Origin: Tupaia tana
Taxonomy: Eukaryota > Chordata > Mammalia > Scandentia > Tupaiidae
Assembly: GCA_026018925.1 (NCBI GenBank)
Contig: JAKSZU010000026.1
Span: 18,219,127 to 18,283,126 of the forward strand
Length of the DNA stretch: 64,000 bases
Reading direction: 5' to 3'
The notes beneath the pieces were generated by a model, which saw only the letters and a program-made list of their open reading frames with translations, ran no database searches and was not told the DNA's origin. Made by a program: the position numbers and the translations under genes. This document shows positions 18,721-28,695 of the stretch, in pieces (the first letter of the stretch is position 1; every line of letters starts with the position of its first letter).

Positions 18721-19038
18721 AAAATGTAACGTGGGTTCCAAGGGGATGGACACAGAGGACAGAGCTGAGCTCAAGTAGAGGGTCCAGCTAATAACAGCAA
18801 GGGTAAGAAAGACTTTCATTGGTGTAAACCATTGAAGGGTTGGGGTTGTCTGTGAACCATATAAACTCTTTGACCCAGGACCCAAGATACTGTAGGTACC
18901 CCATAAAGAGCTATTGCTATTATGGTTATAGCTACTGTCATTTCTATTGGAAAAAAGGATATAAGGGAAATGTGTTCGGGACACACAGTATATGATATCC
19001 CCTGATCAAAAATTTAGAAATCTCAAGAATTCGGTAAA

Positions 19039-19331
19039 GGCTGTTTATACTGCTATAACAAAGTACTTGGGGCTGGGCAATTTATGAAGGGTAGAAATTT
19101 ATCTTCTCTCTGTTTTGGAGATCAAGGTGCAATCAAGTTTGGATTCTCTGCTTCTGAGATAGTACCTCATTGCGTCTCCCAGAGGGGGCAAATGCAATGC
19201 TGTGTTCTTGCATGATGGAATGATGAAAGGGCAAAAAATGATCTAGATAGTTCCTCCAGCCCCTTTATAAGGTTTCTGATTCCATTCATAAGGGTTCCTT
19301 GACTTAATCACCTCCTTAAAGTTTCACTTCT
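19039..19331 (-). mobile_element. MaLR (MST/MLT1-type) LTR, reverse
   Basis: GGCTGTTTATACTGCTATAACAAAGTACTTGGGGCTGGGCAATTTATGAAGG, GATCAAGGTGCAATCAAG, CTTTATAAGG…CCATTCATAAGGG and CTTAATCACCTCC are the reverse complement of a MaLR LTR. The SINE that follows ends the alignment. Non-coding remains only. Confidence 0.8.
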
Positions 19332-19603
19332 TCTTCTTCTTTTTTTTTTTTTTAGAGAGATTTTTGCTATAGAGTGCACACTCACTGGAGAGACAGAGAG
19401 AGACAGAGAGGTAGAAAGTAAGAATTCACCCCAAAGGAGGATGGCCATGCTGCAATCCCTTCTCCTCCATTTTCCTCTTGGGATTCTGGGCATGTACATA
19501 CACATGCCTGGTGTGAGTTTCAAACTCCTGGGTCCAGGGTTCAAACTACGGTTGACCATGCAAGGGTCCAGAGCCTTAACCACGACACCACCTGCTGGCT
19601 CCT
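19332..19603 (-). mobile_element. tS-A SINE, reverse
   Basis: (CTT)n and T run at the tail, AGAGAGATTTTTGCTATAGAGTGC, AAAGGAGGATGGCC, head ending CTGCTGGCTCC. The C6/G6 arm is lost (CCCCAAAGGAGG). Confidence 0.9.
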
Positions 19604-19604
19604 A

Positions 19605-19770
19605 AGGTACTTTATATATTTTATCTTGCTTAATCCCCTCAACAATCCAATAAAGTAGGTGTTATGCCCATTCCAGAGAGGAGAAAAGCAAGTTCCCAGG
19701 ATGAATGACTTACCCATGGTGGCAGAGCAAAGGGCGTGGCATGGCTGGAGTTTGAACTAAACATGATGCT
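19605..19770 (-). mobile_element. MIR SINE, reverse
   Basis: TATTTTATCTTGCTTAATCCCCTCAACAATCCAATAAAGTAGGTG, CCCATTCCAGAGAGGAGAAAAGCAAG, ACTTACCCATGGTGGCAGAGC, GGCTGGAGTTTGAAC. Confidence 0.82.
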
Positions 19771-19934
19771 GTCTTGTTTCTGGCTTGCATATAAATGAAA
19801 CCGTGGTCATGGTTGTCCTTATTAGCTCTGTCAGCATCAGGACATCTCTGGAAAAGGGTGGCATTTGAGTGCAGAGAACAACAGCAGAGGCAATTGGCTT
19901 CTCTTTCACCCCAGCTTGTGAATACTAACCCCCA

Positions 19935-20390
19935 TTATATGCACATACACACTCTCATTCACGTATACTCACACACTCACATATGTTCACATACTCACGC
20001 ATATACAGTTTTCTCACACACAGATTCACATATATTGGAACATGTCCATACACACTTCTCTCACACACCCAGACGTACACACACATAAACACACTTTTAC
20101 ACACACACGGACGCACATTGTCTCACACAGTAACACACACTCACACATGTTCACATAATCACAGCCATACATTTCTCCCTCACACCCACACTCTCGTGTA
20201 TACACATTCTCACACAAACAGACACACGCATTCACTCTCTTATACACACACACTCAGACACTTATAAGCACACAGTTCTCTCACACACATTTTCCCTCGG
20301 TCTCACCATACTCTCACAAATGCACACGCGGCTCAAACATGCCTGCACGCTCATACACGCTCACACACTCACACACACCTCTCTGTGTTT
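19935..20390. repeat. long degenerate CA-rich tract
   Basis: About 450 bases almost wholly built of short CACA/TCACACA/CATACACT units. They are imperfect and diverged, unlike the pure (CA)n runs inside SINEs. Reads as an old, expanded and mutated dinucleotide tract. On either strand this composition opens long but meaningless Cys/Val- or Thr/His-rich frames. Confidence 0.9.
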
Positions 20391-20892
20391 GAGAGGCCCC
20401 CTTGGCAGGGGATACATGATTTTGCAGCAGGTGGGAACAGTGCTGCTCAAGGCTCTTTGTGACTTATGACTTGAAAGTAACCCTAGCAGCTTTAGGCACC
20501 CTGGCTCTGCCAGTTTCCCCAAACGTCATGCTTTGACTGATTCCAAAGTAAACTTCACCAGGGCCAGGGCAGCCAGAACACCTGTTTGGTCGGCCATGGG
20601 GGTGAGGGAGACATCCCTACGTATTTCGCTGGGACTGTTGTGTCTGAGGCCTTAGCTGGCCCCCATATCCATCTCACCTGGGCCCAGGTAAGCAGGGTCG
20701 AGGTGTGACCTGACTGGGTGTCAGAATAATGACCCAGTGAATGTCAACAGTCCTGTATGGAGAGGACTAACGAGGCAGAGAGTAAGACCAAGAACACATT
20801 GCTCTGGGCCATATACAGACAACTCTAGCTCTAAAGTTGGGTAGCCTTAGAATGTCCTGTTCCCATGTGCCTTTATCCTGTTAAAGTCGCCA
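20391..20892. other. unique stretch, no gene assigned
   Basis: Non-repetitive DNA. CCCAGGTAAGCAG at about 20684 looks like a 5' splice site on the plus strand, but I see no clear partner acceptor or open exon frame. Likely chance. Confidence 0.4.
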
Positions 20893-21420
20893 TTTTCTTT
20901 TGTTATTTATTTATTTTTACATTCAATCACTGTGTATCATTACAGCATACCAAATGAATTTTCCCATCCTGAATGCAGTGTATATTGGTTTAATTGAAGA
21001 TATTGCCACACATATTATCATCAATGCATAGTTTTCCATTTTCGTGTCCCTTAAATGTTTTGCATCCTTCTTTTTCCCCCTTGATTGCCTCCTTCAAAGA
21101 ATAGGAATGCACTCAGATGGAAAAACACTTGGACATCCATGTTTATTGTGGTATTATGCATAATTGCTAAGACATGGAACCAACCCAAATGTCCATGAAG
21201 AGATGAATGGATTGAAAAAATGTGGCACACATATACTATGGGATATTGCTCAGCCATAAAAAACAACAAGAGTCTGGAATGTGATAGAAAGTGAACAAAT
21301 ATGGAAGATTTACTGCTAAGTGAGGCAAGCCAGACTATGAAAGAGAGGCATTGTAAGTCCCCACTTAATATATAGCAAATCTCTGCACTCTATGGAAGGA
21401 ATTGAGAGGTTGGAAGGTAT
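20893..21420 (-). mobile_element. LINE-1 3' end with inverted 5' part (twin priming)
   Basis: 20893-21080 is L1 3' UTR on the minus strand, with its A-rich tail reading TATTTATTTATTTTTAC at the left. 21085-21420 switches to the plus strand and encodes a decayed ORF2 C-terminus: TWNQPKCP, a stop at about 21196, then DEWIEKMW and SEASQTMKERHC. The UTR matches 51315-51470 and the ORF2 end matches 62405. Opposed halves are the mark of twin-primed insertion. A pseudogene fragment. Confidence 0.75.
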
Positions 21421-21439
21421 GGTGGAAGGCTGCACATTA

Positions 21440-21905
21440 GATCTTACATATGAGCAACTGTGCGTCCATCTTGTTCCCTTATCCTAGCATGGCTGTCTGC
21501 TTCTGTAAACCTGCTTGCTCTTCCCATGAGAAAATAGCTTGTGCTAGCCATGCAAAGAACCATATCCGGGGTGACATTCTGTACCTGTTACTGTCTTTGC
21601 TAACTAAACCAAAAAACCCTTTCGTTTAGATGTTCCTTTGCAATGTAACTACCAGTCACCAGACCCCCACCCGAGCCATGGAGACCATTAAACAAAGGTC
21701 TAGAGAATGCCCTCAGAAATAATTAACCTGCTTGATTCAGCCTCTGTAATTGCTTGCCTGGAAACTTCACTCCCTTTCCTGACATTTTGGACTTCCTGCA
21801 CCCCTGGTAACTGACCCCCTACAGAAAGACTGTTCAAACTTCGGTCAGGACTGCAGTTCTGACTTTAGGCCCCTGAGCCTCAGACTCCCTTTAACCTTAA
21901 CCTGG
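21440..21905. other. unclassified repeat-like or unique block
   Basis: TGTGCGTCCATCTTGTTCCC, CCATTAAACAAAGGTCTAG and CACCCCTGGTAACTGACCCC give an impression of an old LTR, but I cannot place the family or its ends. No reading frame of note. Confidence 0.3.
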
Positions 21906-22380
21906 CTTTGGTGGTTGTTCATTGGGTGGCCCTCTGCAACAGTATAATGCTTCAGTTTTCTTTTCTTTCTTTCTTTCTTTTTTTTTTTTTTTTTTTTTTT
22001 TTTTGAGAGGTTTTTTGCTATAGGGCGTGTGCGCTCGCCAGAAAGACAGAGAGAGACAGAGAGAAAGCGAGAAATCATCCCCCAGGGAGAATGGCCACGT
22101 CACAATCCCTTCTCCTCCATTCTCTTCTCGGGATCTTGGGCATGCATGCACACGCACCGGGCGTGAGTTTAAGCCTCTGGGTCTAGGACTTGAACCACGG
22201 TCGACTACATGGGAGTCCAGCGACATAGCCATTATGCTAACTGCTGGTCCCACAATGGTTCAGTTTTCTGACCAATAAGTGGGAATAGCAATAGCAGCTT
22301 CTTATGGTTTCAGTAAGAATTAATTCAGATAATGTATTTAAAAAGTGGACCCATGTCAGCCACATGCTAAGTTCTTAGGA
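21906..22380 (+). mobile_element. MIR-like fragment, forward, split by a SINE
   Basis: TTTTCTGACCAATAAGTGGGAATAGCAATAGCAGC…TTTCAGTAAGAATTAATTCAGATAATGTATTTAAAAAG…CACATGCTAAGTTCT (22262-22380) is MIR 3' sequence. The tS-A at 21962-22253 sits at its left edge. Confidence 0.65.
21962..22253 (-). mobile_element. tS-A SINE, reverse
   Basis: (CTTT)n then T28 tail, GAGAGGTTTTTTGCTATAGGGCGTGTGCGC, CCCCCAGGGAGAATGGCC, head ending CTGCTGGTCCC. Target repeats AATGCTTCAGTTTTCT (21946-21961) and AATGGTTCAGTTTTCT (22254-22269). Confidence 0.95.
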
Positions 22381-22561
22381 AAAAAGAGGAGCTTATTTTT
22401 AAGAGAAAACAGACAAAGAGGAGAACCCAGAGTCCCGATCCCAGATTGCATGTTGGTTTCTTCTCTCCAATGACTTATGATACCAATGAGAATGTCTGTC
22501 AATATCAATACATGGCTGCTTTTTTTACTTCGGTGAATTTGCTTAGAAGAAGTTGTCATAG

Positions 22562-22805
22562 GGGACCAGCAGTTAGCGTAATGGCTACGTCATTGAACTC
22601 CCATGTAGTCGACCGCGGTTTGAGTCCTGGACCCGGGCACATGTGCGTGTGTGCCCAAGATCCTGAAAGGAGAATGGAGGAGAAGGGATTGCAGCATGGC
22701 CATCCCCCTTAGGGGGTGATTTCTCGCTTTCTGTCTCTCTTTCTCTCTCTGTCTTTCTGGCAAGCGCACGTGCTCTATAGAAAAAAACCTCTAAAAAAAA
22801 AAAAT
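22562..22805 (+). mobile_element. tS-A SINE, forward
   Basis: Head with TTAGCGTAATGGCTACGTC, B box GGTTTGAGTCC. The GTGGCTTAAACTCACGCCGGGC segment is missing just after the head. Perfect 15-base target repeat AAGAAGTTGTCATAG at 22547-22561 and 22806-22820. Confidence 0.95.
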
Positions 22806-22918
22806 AAGAAGTTGTCATAGGTGTGTAAAAGACAGGTAATACTGGGGTTTAATTTGATTGACATCGGTCATCAGATAAATGTTTAGATGCCACAATTTAG
22901 GATCTCTCATCAGTCCTC

Positions 22919-23184
22919 TTTTTTTGGAGAGATTTTTGCAATGGGGTACGCATGCTTACTGGAGAGATAGAGACAGAAAGACGGGAAGCCAGAAATCACC
23001 CCTCAGAGGTATGGCCACACTGCAATCCCTTCTCCTCCATTCTCTTGGAAGCTTGGACACACACACACACACACACAAACACACGTGGCTAAAGTGAGTT
23101 TTAAGTCACCGGGTCCAGGACTTGAACCACAGTTGACTACATGGGAGTCCAGTGACATAGCCATTACGCTATCTGCTGGTCCCC
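22919..23184 (-). mobile_element. tS-A SINE, reverse, with (CA)n
   Basis: TTTTTTTGGAGAGATTTTTGCAATGGGGTACG, CCCTCAGAGGTATGGCC, (CA)n 23056-23084, head ending CTGCTGGTCCCC. Confidence 0.9.
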
Positions 23185-23239
23185 ATCAGCTGTTCTTAGC
23201 AAAGGCTAATGAGGAAACCATAGTGTGTTCTCTCTGTTT

Positions 23240-23440
23240 ATATGTTCTCTGTTTAAGTGTAACTTAAGTGTGATGCTTGGTGGTTAGATGAGGGACCTTA
23301 GGTGAATGACTTTCCCTATCCATGCCTCATTTCTTCATCCATAAAATGGCCATATTATTGTTTACCTCACAGACTAAAAGAATGAAATACCTAGCAAAGT
23401 ATTTGGATGTAAATAGATACTCAACGGTTAGTTCCCATTC
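23240..23440 (+). mobile_element. MIR SINE, forward
   Basis: TTAGGTGAATGACTTTCCCTATCCATGCCTCATTTCTTCATCCATAAAATGGCC, ACCTCACAGACTAAAAGAATG, CTAGCAAAGTATTTGGATGTAAATAGATACTCAACGG. The left edge is indistinct. Confidence 0.78.
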
Positions 23441-23652
23441 ATGTAAAGGTGCTTTGGGATTAAAGGAAAAGCCAATAATGAGTCTGAAGAAGATGTTTCT
23501 ATGTTATGAAGAGTTTCTGTAAATGTCTGAGGAAGTCCTCTTTGTGGACTTGGTCAGAGGTCTCCAAACTTTTTAAGTTATGCACTCTACCCAGAATAAA
23601 AAAAATTGAGGAAGGAACCTATAAATATCTGTATCTCTCTATATTAATGTAC

Positions 23653-23746
23653 TATTAGGTTGACATATTACAAACATTGTAATTGAAAAAGTCATGACAT
23701 GTTTTTCTATGCAAAAATGCATCATGACTTTTCCAACAACCCAATA
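23653..23746. mobile_element. mariner-like MITE
   Basis: Starts TATTAGGTTG and ends CAACCCAATA. Inner arms TTGAAAAAGTCATGACATG and CATCATGACTTTTCCAA fold back on each other. About 94 bases between TA dinucleotides. The ends recall mariner terminal repeats (TTAGGTTGG type). No transposase. Confidence 0.6.
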
Positions 23747-23779
23747 TATACAAATATTAGAAATGAAAGAAATGCACGA

Positions 23780-24440
23780 ATGTTACAGTTTGAATGAGTC
23801 CCCTGGAAGTCTTTGTGTTAAAAATGTAATTCCTCTGCTCTCATGAATGGATTAATCTATTCATGGATTACTGGAGTAATGGAGTAATATATTATTCCTG
23901 TAATGGGTTTGTGATTGTGAGAGTGGGCTTGTTATAAAGGTCGTCCTCTCTTTTTTTTTTTTTTTTTTTTTGAGAGGTTTTCGCTATAGGGCACATGCGT
24001 TGCCAAAGAGAGACATAGAGACAGAAAGCGAGAAATCACCCCCCAAGGGGGGATGGTCATGCCGCAATCCCTTCTCCTCCATTCTCCTCTCAGGATCTTG
24101 GGCACGCATGCACATGCGCCCGACGTGAATTTTAAGCCACCGGGTCCGGGATGCAAACCACGGTCGACTACGTGGGAGTCCAGCGACATAGCCATTACGC
24201 TAACTGCTGGTTCCCAAGGTCGTCCTCTCTTGATCTCTGTCTCTGCAACCCTCCTTTCACCCTCTCACTGTGCAATACCTCCTGTTGTGCCATGAGGCAG
24301 CAGAAAGGCTCTCACCAAATGCCAGACTAGGGCCTTGGACTTCCCAGCCTCCAGAACTGTAAGAAATAAATGACTTTTCTTTATAAATTACCCAGTCTCA
24401 GGGATTCCATTATAGCAACAGGAAACAAAGACAGCTATAA
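23780..24440 (+). mobile_element. MaLR (MST/MLT1-type) LTR, forward, split by a SINE
   Basis: TGTTACAGTTTGAATGAGTCCCC, TCATGAATGGATTAATC, GGGCTTGTTATAAAGG (left, to 23951) and GACTAGGGCCTTGGACTTCCCAGCCTCCAGAACTGTAAGAAATAAATG, ACCCAGTCTC…ATTATAGCAACAGG (right, from 24216). AATAAA is retained. A solo LTR, no viral genes. Confidence 0.88.
23952..24215 (-). mobile_element. tS-A SINE, reverse, inserted in MaLR LTR
   Basis: T21 tail, GAGAGGTTTTCGCTATAGGGCAC, CCCCCCAAGGGGGGATGG, intact head ending CTGCTGGTTCCC. Perfect 15-base target repeat AAGGTCGTCCTCTCT at 23937-23951 and 24216-24230. Confidence 0.97.
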
Positions 24441-24502
24441 AAGAAACAGAAGTTCTAGTATTTACCCTCAACTCTATCAAAGATGATTCTATTCACCCCA
24501 TT

Positions 24503-24745
24503 TTTAAAAGAGGTTTTTGCCTTAGAGCACATGCACTTGCTAGAGAGAGAGAGATAGTAAGAGGGAAAGTGAGAAATCACTCCCCAGGGGTGGTAGCCAC
24601 ACCACAATCCCTTATCTTCCATTTTCCTCCAGGCATCTTGGGTATGCACATGTGCTAGAGAGAATTATAAGCCAGTGGGCCCATAACCAAACTGGTCAAC
24701 CATGTGGGAGTCCAGCAACATAACTGCTATGCCACCTGCCAGTCC
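24503..24745 (-). mobile_element. tS-A SINE, reverse
   Basis: TTTTTAAAAGAGGTTTTTGCCTTAGAGCACATGC, TCCCCAGGGGTGGTAGCC, head region lacking a clean B box, ending CCACCTGCCAGTCC. Possible target repeat ACCCCATTTTT / ACCCCACTTTTT. Confidence 0.85.
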
Positions 24746-24779
24746 TCATACCCCACTTTTTGTATCATGATCTAGGTTC

Positions 24780-24925
24780 TTGCTATTTAATGTGTTGTTT
24801 CTGGATTAACATAATCTGAGAGCTTGTTAGAAACAGGGCATCCCATGCTCTGCCCAGATTCATGGAATTAGAATACCCAGCTGACTAGGTGGGTGCACAT
24901 TAAAGTTTTGGAGCCACTGGGAGCA
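24780..24925 (+). mobile_element. MER5-like hAT-Charlie MITE fragment
   Basis: AATCTGAGAGCTTGTTAGAAACAGG, ATGGAATTAGAATACCC, GTGGGTGCACATTAAAGTTTTGGAGCCACTGG follow a MER5-type element. Terminal repeats are not both intact. Confidence 0.6.
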
Positions 24926-25249
24926 TAGCTGGGGGAAACCCTTACCGTTACATTTCCTTATCTGTGACATCCTCTCTTTATTATTTGAGGTTGGATGAGT
25001 TCTTCACATTGTCTTAAATCCAACTAGCATACACGGAAGGAGTGGGACCCTTGTGGCACTGCACAGGCTCTGTAAAACCTGCCTTGCAATCGGCTGCCCC
25101 ATGCCAAGTCTGATGAATGTTTTTCATTTGGCCTATATTTAGTGGTGCCAGCCAATTTGGAGGCATCCCCTAAGAAGGGGTTTCTGGTCTCCATAGCTTG
25201 AGATGTGATTGCTGTGCAATTCCATAAATCTACTTCAGAAAGGCCTTGC

Positions 25250-25304
25250 CTTTTTTTCTTTTCTTTTTTCTTTTCTTTTTCTTTTTTTTTTTTTTTTTTT
25301 TTTT
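25250..25304. repeat. (CTTTT)n / T run
   Basis: A 55-base pyrimidine tract ending in a pure T24. It is followed at once by GAGGTAAGAAAAC. No SINE body is attached. Confidence 0.9.
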
Positions 25305-26634
25305 GAGGTAAGAAAACTAACAAAACTAATCCCTGGCTGTTCCTTGAAGTGGACTCAGATGGAAATAAAATCTTTCCACAAAGTGAGCTTTGGCCCCACT
25401 TCCTCATTTCAGGTCCAAAAATGACTTTCAGAGAGCATGTTAGCAAGAGCTCTGGCTGAGACTCAGGAAGGCAGGCCTGCGGCAGGGAGGTGGAAGAGGC
25501 TCCGTCACCAGGGAGGCACTCTAATGGGCTGGGCTGCACAAACATTATTTTTTAATTCCGAGCGTAGAAGCAACTGTTAGAGAATTCATCAAACTCGAGA
25601 CAGGAAAAGGGTTTGGTTTCTGCTGCCTTGGCACTGCCCAGAGCTCAGAGTCAAGTTGAGTCACCTCCAGTTATTTGGGACACGGCCAAAGCCAGGCCCC
25701 TGGTTACCAACAGGCCTGGTGGACTTTATGGATTGAGGGGTGGGTGGGGTGGGGACAGCTGGCCCAGACTGAAGACTGTAAAAGAGGTACATGGAGACTT
25801 TCTGGTAGAGGGGAGGCTCATGCCAGCCACTGTAATGGCAGACTATGCATTTTTCTTTCTCCACCCATTTGCCTCCTTGTACCCGCCATGTTGGAAGCTA
25901 ACAAGGGCATCAGGGAGATAGATCCTGGAGAGGAACCTTGCAGCCCTTTTGTGCCCGTCATTCTCCTGAGTCATTTTCTCAAACCCATTTCCTGCCTCTC
26001 CTTCACGTCTATTCTGGGCAGCTATTGGCTGGCTCCTACAAAATACAGTCAACAGGAATCCTTTCTAATGGGTTCAGCCAATGGGACTCTCTTGTAGGGA
26101 TCTGGCTGATTGGAGGACCGGATGAAGGGAGATGCTATGTTCATTCTCCCATACTCCACTCTCCCTAGTTAGGGGGAACCTCTCCAGGAATGATAGAGAC
26201 TCCAACAGCAGCCATATTTTCTGTGTGGTTCCAGCTTTCTCTAGGTCCCTCCATCATCCCAGCTCCCCCTGGGTAGACCCAGTTCCTGTGCCTTGGCTAC
26301 ACTGCCTGCCCACTCAGCCCCTCTTATCTCAGGGACATAGAGACTTCCACCTCCTGCAGATCTTTGAGTTGTCCCCCATGCTCTGTCTTCCCTTTAAGCT
26401 CTTCTACCACCTCTGTGATTCATGATCAATATTAAATCCTCTCTGAACTACTTGACTGGGTGACTGTATCTTCCAGATGAGACACTGACCAACGAGCATT
26501 TAGACTCTCCTGCAGCAACGCGAATCACATCCACTACACAGTATTTAGAGATTATTCCGAGTTAGTGACTCAGGCTAAGTGTGACGGTTTATTCCAAGGA
26601 TGAATGCATTGGGCAGTGATTTGAAAGAGAAACT
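25305..26634. other. SINE-free block, partly an old LTR-like repeat
   Basis: The longest SINE-free stretch in this part of the window. 25960-26490 (CTATTGGCTGGCTCC, TTAGGGGGAACCTCTCC, ATATTAAATCCTCTCTGAAC, GACTGTATCTTCCAGATGAGACACTGACC) resembles the 3' half of an old LTR or LINE tail. The rest is unassigned. The overlapping 60-140-codon frames in two phases have no recognisable domains. Confidence 0.4.
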
Positions 26635-26891
26635 GGGGCCAGCGGGTGGCATAGTAGTTAAGGCACTGATTCCCACATGACCTACCATAGTTTGAGTCCT
26701 GGACTTGAAGGCTTGAACTCACACCAGGTGTGCATGCGCACATGACCAAAATCCCAAGAGGAGAATGGAGGAGAAGGAATTGTGGTGTGGCCATTCACCC
26801 TGGGAAGTGATTTCTCGCTTTCTGTCACTCTGTCCAGTGAGCGAACACGCCCTGTGGTAAAAATCTCTCTAAGAAAAAAAGAGAGAGAGAG
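26635..26891 (+). mobile_element. tS-A SINE, forward
   Basis: Head GGGGCCAGCGGGTGGCATAG with a one-base loss in the anticodon arm (CACTGATTCCCAC). B box GTTTGAGTCC, GGAATTGTGGTGTGGCC, end CGCCCTGTGGTAAAAATC. Confidence 0.9.
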
Positions 26892-27205
26892 AGACTGAAC
26901 AGCAGACATAGAAGAAATAGAAAGCTTCTGGAAGTTTCCAATATCTAGGTAGCAAGAACTAATATCTGTAGGATATAACTTTTGAGATAAATAAGCTCTC
27001 ACTCCTTTCTGAGTATTGCATGGTGCTCCTGATTCATTCCTTAGAAGAGAAGGGGTCACGGTCACTTGTTTTAGGTCACATGAGCATTGGTCAACCAGAA
27101 AGGACAGGACGTTTTGACCTACAGTCTCACCCAAATTGCAAACAATTGGGAGAGGGACGTGTCTAAGGGAAAAATATAAGTTGCTGTAAGAAACTCTCCC
27201 ACAAT
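26892..27205. other. unique stretch, no gene seen
   Basis: No repeat or signal recognised; no long reading frame free of the neighbouring SINE. Confidence 0.4.
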
Positions 27206-27500
27206 GGGGACCAGCAGATGTTGTAATGGTTACATAGTTAGACTCCCGTGTTGTCGACCATGATTCAGATCCTGGACTGTGGTTCAAGCCTCGAACTCAG
27301 TGGCTTGAAAATCATGCCAGGTACATGGGCATATGTGCCCAAAATCCTGGGAGGAGAGTGGAGGAGAAAGGACTATGGCATGGCCATTCTCCTTAGGGGT
27401 GATTTCTCACTTTCTGTCTTTCTCTGTCTCTCCAGCAAGTGCAAGTATCTTACAACAAAAATCTCTCTCTCTAAAACAAAAACAAAAACAAAAAGAAAAC
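27206..27500 (+). mobile_element. tS-A SINE, forward, with duplicated B-box region
   Basis: Head GGGGACCAGCAGATGTTGTAATGG. After ATTCAGATCCTGGACTG the B-box segment is repeated as TGGTTCAAGCCTCGAACTC (about 27278-27298). Ends with (AAAAC)n. Confidence 0.9.
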
Positions 27501-27514
27501 AATAATAGAGTGTA

Positions 27515-27707
27515 GGGCCAGCAGGTGGTGTGGTGTTTGGGGTGCTGGATTCCATCATGACTGACTGTGATTCGAGCCCCAGACCTGGAGGCTGGTTTTC
27601 TCACTTCCCTCCCTCTTTCTCTCTGTCTCTAGTGAGCACGTGTGCCCTATAACAAATTAAATGATAATACTAATTAATAAAGTCAAATAAATAATTATTT
27701 AAAAAAG
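27515..27707 (+). mobile_element. tS-B SINE, forward
   Basis: Head GGGCCAGCAGGTGGTGTGG, B box TGATTCGAGCCC. It has both the tS-A end motif GTGTGCCCTATAACAAA and a tS-B AATAAAGTCAAATAAATAATTATTT tail, so it is intermediate. AATAGAGTGT repeats at about 27503 and 27709. Confidence 0.88.
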
Positions 27708-27762
27708 GAAATAGAGTGTCACAGGGTGGTAAAGGGTGGTCTCTCTAAGAAGGTGACATTTG

Positions 27763-28011
27763 GGAACAAGCAGTTAGCGTAATGGCTATGTCGCTGGACT
27801 CCCACATAGTCGACCGTGGTTCGCGTCCCGGACCCGGTGGCTTAAAACTCACGCCGGGCACGTGTGCGTGCGTGCCCAAGATCCCGAGAGGAGAATGGAG
27901 GAGAAGGGATTGCGGCGTGACCATCCCCTCTGGAGGGTGATTTCTCGCTTTCTGTCTCTATGTCTCTCTCTGTCAGTCTGGCGAGCGCACGTGCCCTATA
28001 GGAAAAAAAAA
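27763..28011 (+). mobile_element. tS-A SINE, forward (near consensus)
   Basis: TTAGCGTAATGGCTATGTCGCTGG, B box GGTTCGCGTCC, GTGACCATCCCCTCTGGAGGG, end GTGCCCTATAGG. Perfect 16-base target repeat AAGAAGGTGACATTTG at 27747-27762 and 28012-28027, so a young insertion. Confidence 0.96.
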
Positions 28012-28360
28012 AAGAAGGTGACATTTGACCAAGACCTAAACAAGCTAAGTGAATGAGCCTTGCAGCTACCGGCACAGGGCGTACCAGTAGCGTGAGGAGC
28101 AAGTGCAAAGGCTCCAAGGAAGGAGCAGAATTTGAATCCTGGAGGAACAGAAGAGCCCATTATTCCTGAAGGGGATGAAGGAGTATGAAGCTGGTAGGAG
28201 CTGAAGTTCTGAAGTCAGCCGGAAACAGTGCCTGTAGAGACTTGGGGTTGTGGTAAAGACTTCATTTTGTTCTGAGTGGCTTAGGAGCTATCGGAGGTTT
28301 GGGATAGAAGAGGGAATGGATCGGATCTGTTTTCTTTCCTTTTTAAAGAATTATTTTATT

Positions 28361-28515
28361 GGGGTCAGCAGGTGGCGTGGTGGTTAAGGTGACTGGACTC
28401 CCACATGGGTGACCGCGGTTCAAATCCCGGACTTGGCAGCTTGTTTTCTCACTTTCCCTCTCTCTCTCTCTAGTCAACTTCAATAAAATAAAATAAAATA
28501 AAATAAATAATGACA
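28361..28515 (+). mobile_element. tS-B SINE, forward
   Basis: GGGGTCAGCAGGTGGCGTGGTGG, B box GGTTCAAATCC, CT stretch, (AATAA)n tail. Forms an inverted pair with the next copy. Confidence 0.92.
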
Positions 28516-28529
28516 ATGAATACAATTAT

Positions 28530-28695
28530 ATAATTCTTTTAAAAATTATTTTATTTAACTTTGTTTATTTATTTACATTTGGCGAGAGAGAGAGAGAGAG
28601 AGAGAGAGAAAGCAAGCTGCCAGGTCTGGGACTTGAACCACGGTTGGCCATATGGGAGTTTAGTGCCCTTAACCACCATACCAACTGCTGGCCCC
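28530..28695 (-). mobile_element. tS-B SINE, reverse
   Basis: AATTATTTTATTTAACTTTG, (GA)n 28585-28610, AAAGCAAGCTGCCAGG, GGACTTGAACCACGG, head ending CTGCTGGCCCC. Confidence 0.92.

Noticed and set aside
19935..20390. Telomere- or satellite-like array
   Set aside because: Units are irregular CA-rich words, not TTAGGG and not a fixed-length satellite monomer.
20684..20696. 5' splice site CAGGTAAGC on the plus strand
   Set aside because: No matching acceptor or open exon upstream; single donor-like matches are expected by chance.
25024..25545. 173-codon open frame on the minus strand
   Set aside because: Contains the T24/CTTTT tract as poly-lysine/glutamate. No domain, and no supporting splice sites.
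26682..27287. 201-codon open frame on the minus strand
   Set aside because: Both ends lie in SINE copies and only the middle is unique. A chance run without recognisable content.
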